Source: CBDUXZ01 sp965371325 [NCBI: uncultured bacterium]
Lineage (GTDB): Bacteria > JAUYMQ01
Direction of reading: 5' to 3'
Assembly: GCA_965371325.1 (NCBI GenBank)
Contig: CBDUXZ010000159.1
Coordinates: forward strand, 1-5,466
Length of the DNA: 5,466 bases
A program made the position numbers and the translations under genes. Positions 4,993 to 5,466 of this stretch are shown here, in pieces. Numbering within the stretch: position 1 is the stretch's first letter; every line of letters begins with the position of its first letter. Below the pieces are notes generated by a model. The model was not told the DNA's origin and did no database searches. It saw nothing but the letters and a program-made list of their open reading frames with translations.

Positions 4993-5427
4993 TCACTCCG
5001 AGTCCGTAGGCGGCGCGCCGAAGCCTAACTGGCGGCGCTGTGCTTCCCACGAGAGAGGCGCCTTCGTCAGAGTCGCGATCGAGAGGCCATCGGGCTCCCT
5101 GCCCTCTAAAACCGCTTCGACGATATCGGGCGCCAGCGACGTGAGTCGCAGCATCCGCCGCACGTAAGCCTCATCCACTCCCTGGTCAGACGCCAAGGCC
5201 GATACAAACCGAAAACGCCCCTCCTCTATCCATCTAACCCAAACGTGGCCTCGGGCGAGGGCGTCGCCCAGGCTGTGGTTGCCGGGGCCGCTCTCCCCCG
5301 ACGCCTCGGCAGCCGCTGGCAGGACGATCGCCGTTCGGCCGCTCCGACGCTTCAGACACCGAGCCACACGGAGGCGGACCTTTCCACTCCTTATAATAAG
5401 CCCCCCCTGTGTCATTCCGCCGTTCAT
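4993..5427 (-). CDS. Recombinase-associated small helix-turn-helix protein
   Basis: A 144-aa protein of the family that usually sits directly after large serine recombinase genes in prophages and islands. The recognisable core begins with LKRRSGRTAIVLP (25-37), matching the family's RRGGRK...P start. It continues with HSLGDALARGHVWVRWIEEG (51-70) and a helix-turn-helix (about 73-95) with DEAYVRRMLRLTSLAPDIVE (85-104). It ends with LEGREPDGLS (107-116) and LSWEAQRRQLGF (125-136). In relatives this reads SYVxRxLRLTxLAPDIVEAILDG, so the match is strong. No function is established; a DNA-binding or recombination-directionality role is inference. The ATG at 5427 has GGAGG ten bases upstream and overlaps a stop in another frame (ATGA), suggesting coupling to an upstream gene. 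The first 20 residues are not conserved, so a later start is possible. Confidence 0.85.
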   Translation of the reverse strand: MNGGMTQGGLIIRSGKVRLRVARCLKRRSGRTAIVLPAAAEASGESGPGNHSLGDALARGHVWVRWIEEGRFRFVSALASDQGVDEAYVRRMLRLTSLAPDIVEAVLEGREPDGLSIATLTKAPLSWEAQRRQLGFGAPPTDSE

Positions 5428-5466
5428 CGGCCAGAGGCCTCCGCAGCCGGTGCGCCCTGTATCTCT
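5424..5466 (-). CDS. Possible C-terminal end of an upstream gene, likely a serine recombinase
   Basis: One minus-strand frame is open from the window edge and ends with EIQGAPAAEASGR and a TGA at 5426-5424, overlapping the next gene's ATG as ATGA. Thirteen residues are too few to identify a family. The recombinase suggestion comes only from the usual neighbour of the downstream small protein. Confidence 0.3.
   Translation of the reverse strand, partial: EIQGAPAAEASGR

Noticed and set aside
1-5466. CRISPR array, tRNA genes, insertion sequences
   Set aside because: I found no regularly spaced repeats, tRNA-like cloverleaf or transposase-like frame in the window.

Overview
The window reads as part of the left arm of a tailed-phage genome or prophage from a GC-rich bacterium (roughly 60% GC, estimated by eye). 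The host cannot be named from this sequence. Third codon positions are mostly G or C, and nearly every minus-strand gene has a strong AGGAGG-type ribosome binding site. The only taxonomic hint is the small protein at 4993-5427. It belongs to a family that follows large serine recombinase genes in prophages and islands of alpha- and deltaproteobacteria and related GC-rich environmental lineages.

All confidently called genes lie on the minus strand, so transcription runs from right to left. In that order they are: a possible recombinase tail (5424-5466, cut by the window edge); the recombinase-associated small helix-turn-helix protein (4993-5427); an AT-rich promoter and operator region (about 4797-4890); a small cysteine-rich protein of unknown function (4323-4778); a structured leader with three hairpins, one a very good intrinsic terminator (about 4156-4300); a D12-class adenine-N6 DNA methyltransferase (3103-4125); a ParB/sulfiredoxin-fold protein (2420-3103); the small terminase subunit (1786-2355); and the large terminase subunit (288-1952).

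The last four genes form a tight packaging cassette. Methylase and ParB overlap by one base (TGATG). ParB and TerS are 64 bp apart. TerS and TerL overlap by 167 bases in different frames. TerS is expected to recognise the packaging site and TerL to cut and translocate the DNA. The methylase and ParB-like protein probably modify or bind phage DNA, and might influence packaging or host-restriction avoidance (inference).

Downstream of TerL, where a portal gene would normally follow, there is none. The last 287 bases hold only weak candidates, including the possible C-terminus of a gene on the opposite strand (1-95). The module may therefore end here, as at a prophage edge, a decayed prophage or a satellite-like element. 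The most interesting points are the structured RNA leader in front of the methylase, the long TerS/TerL dual-coding overlap, and the missing portal gene.
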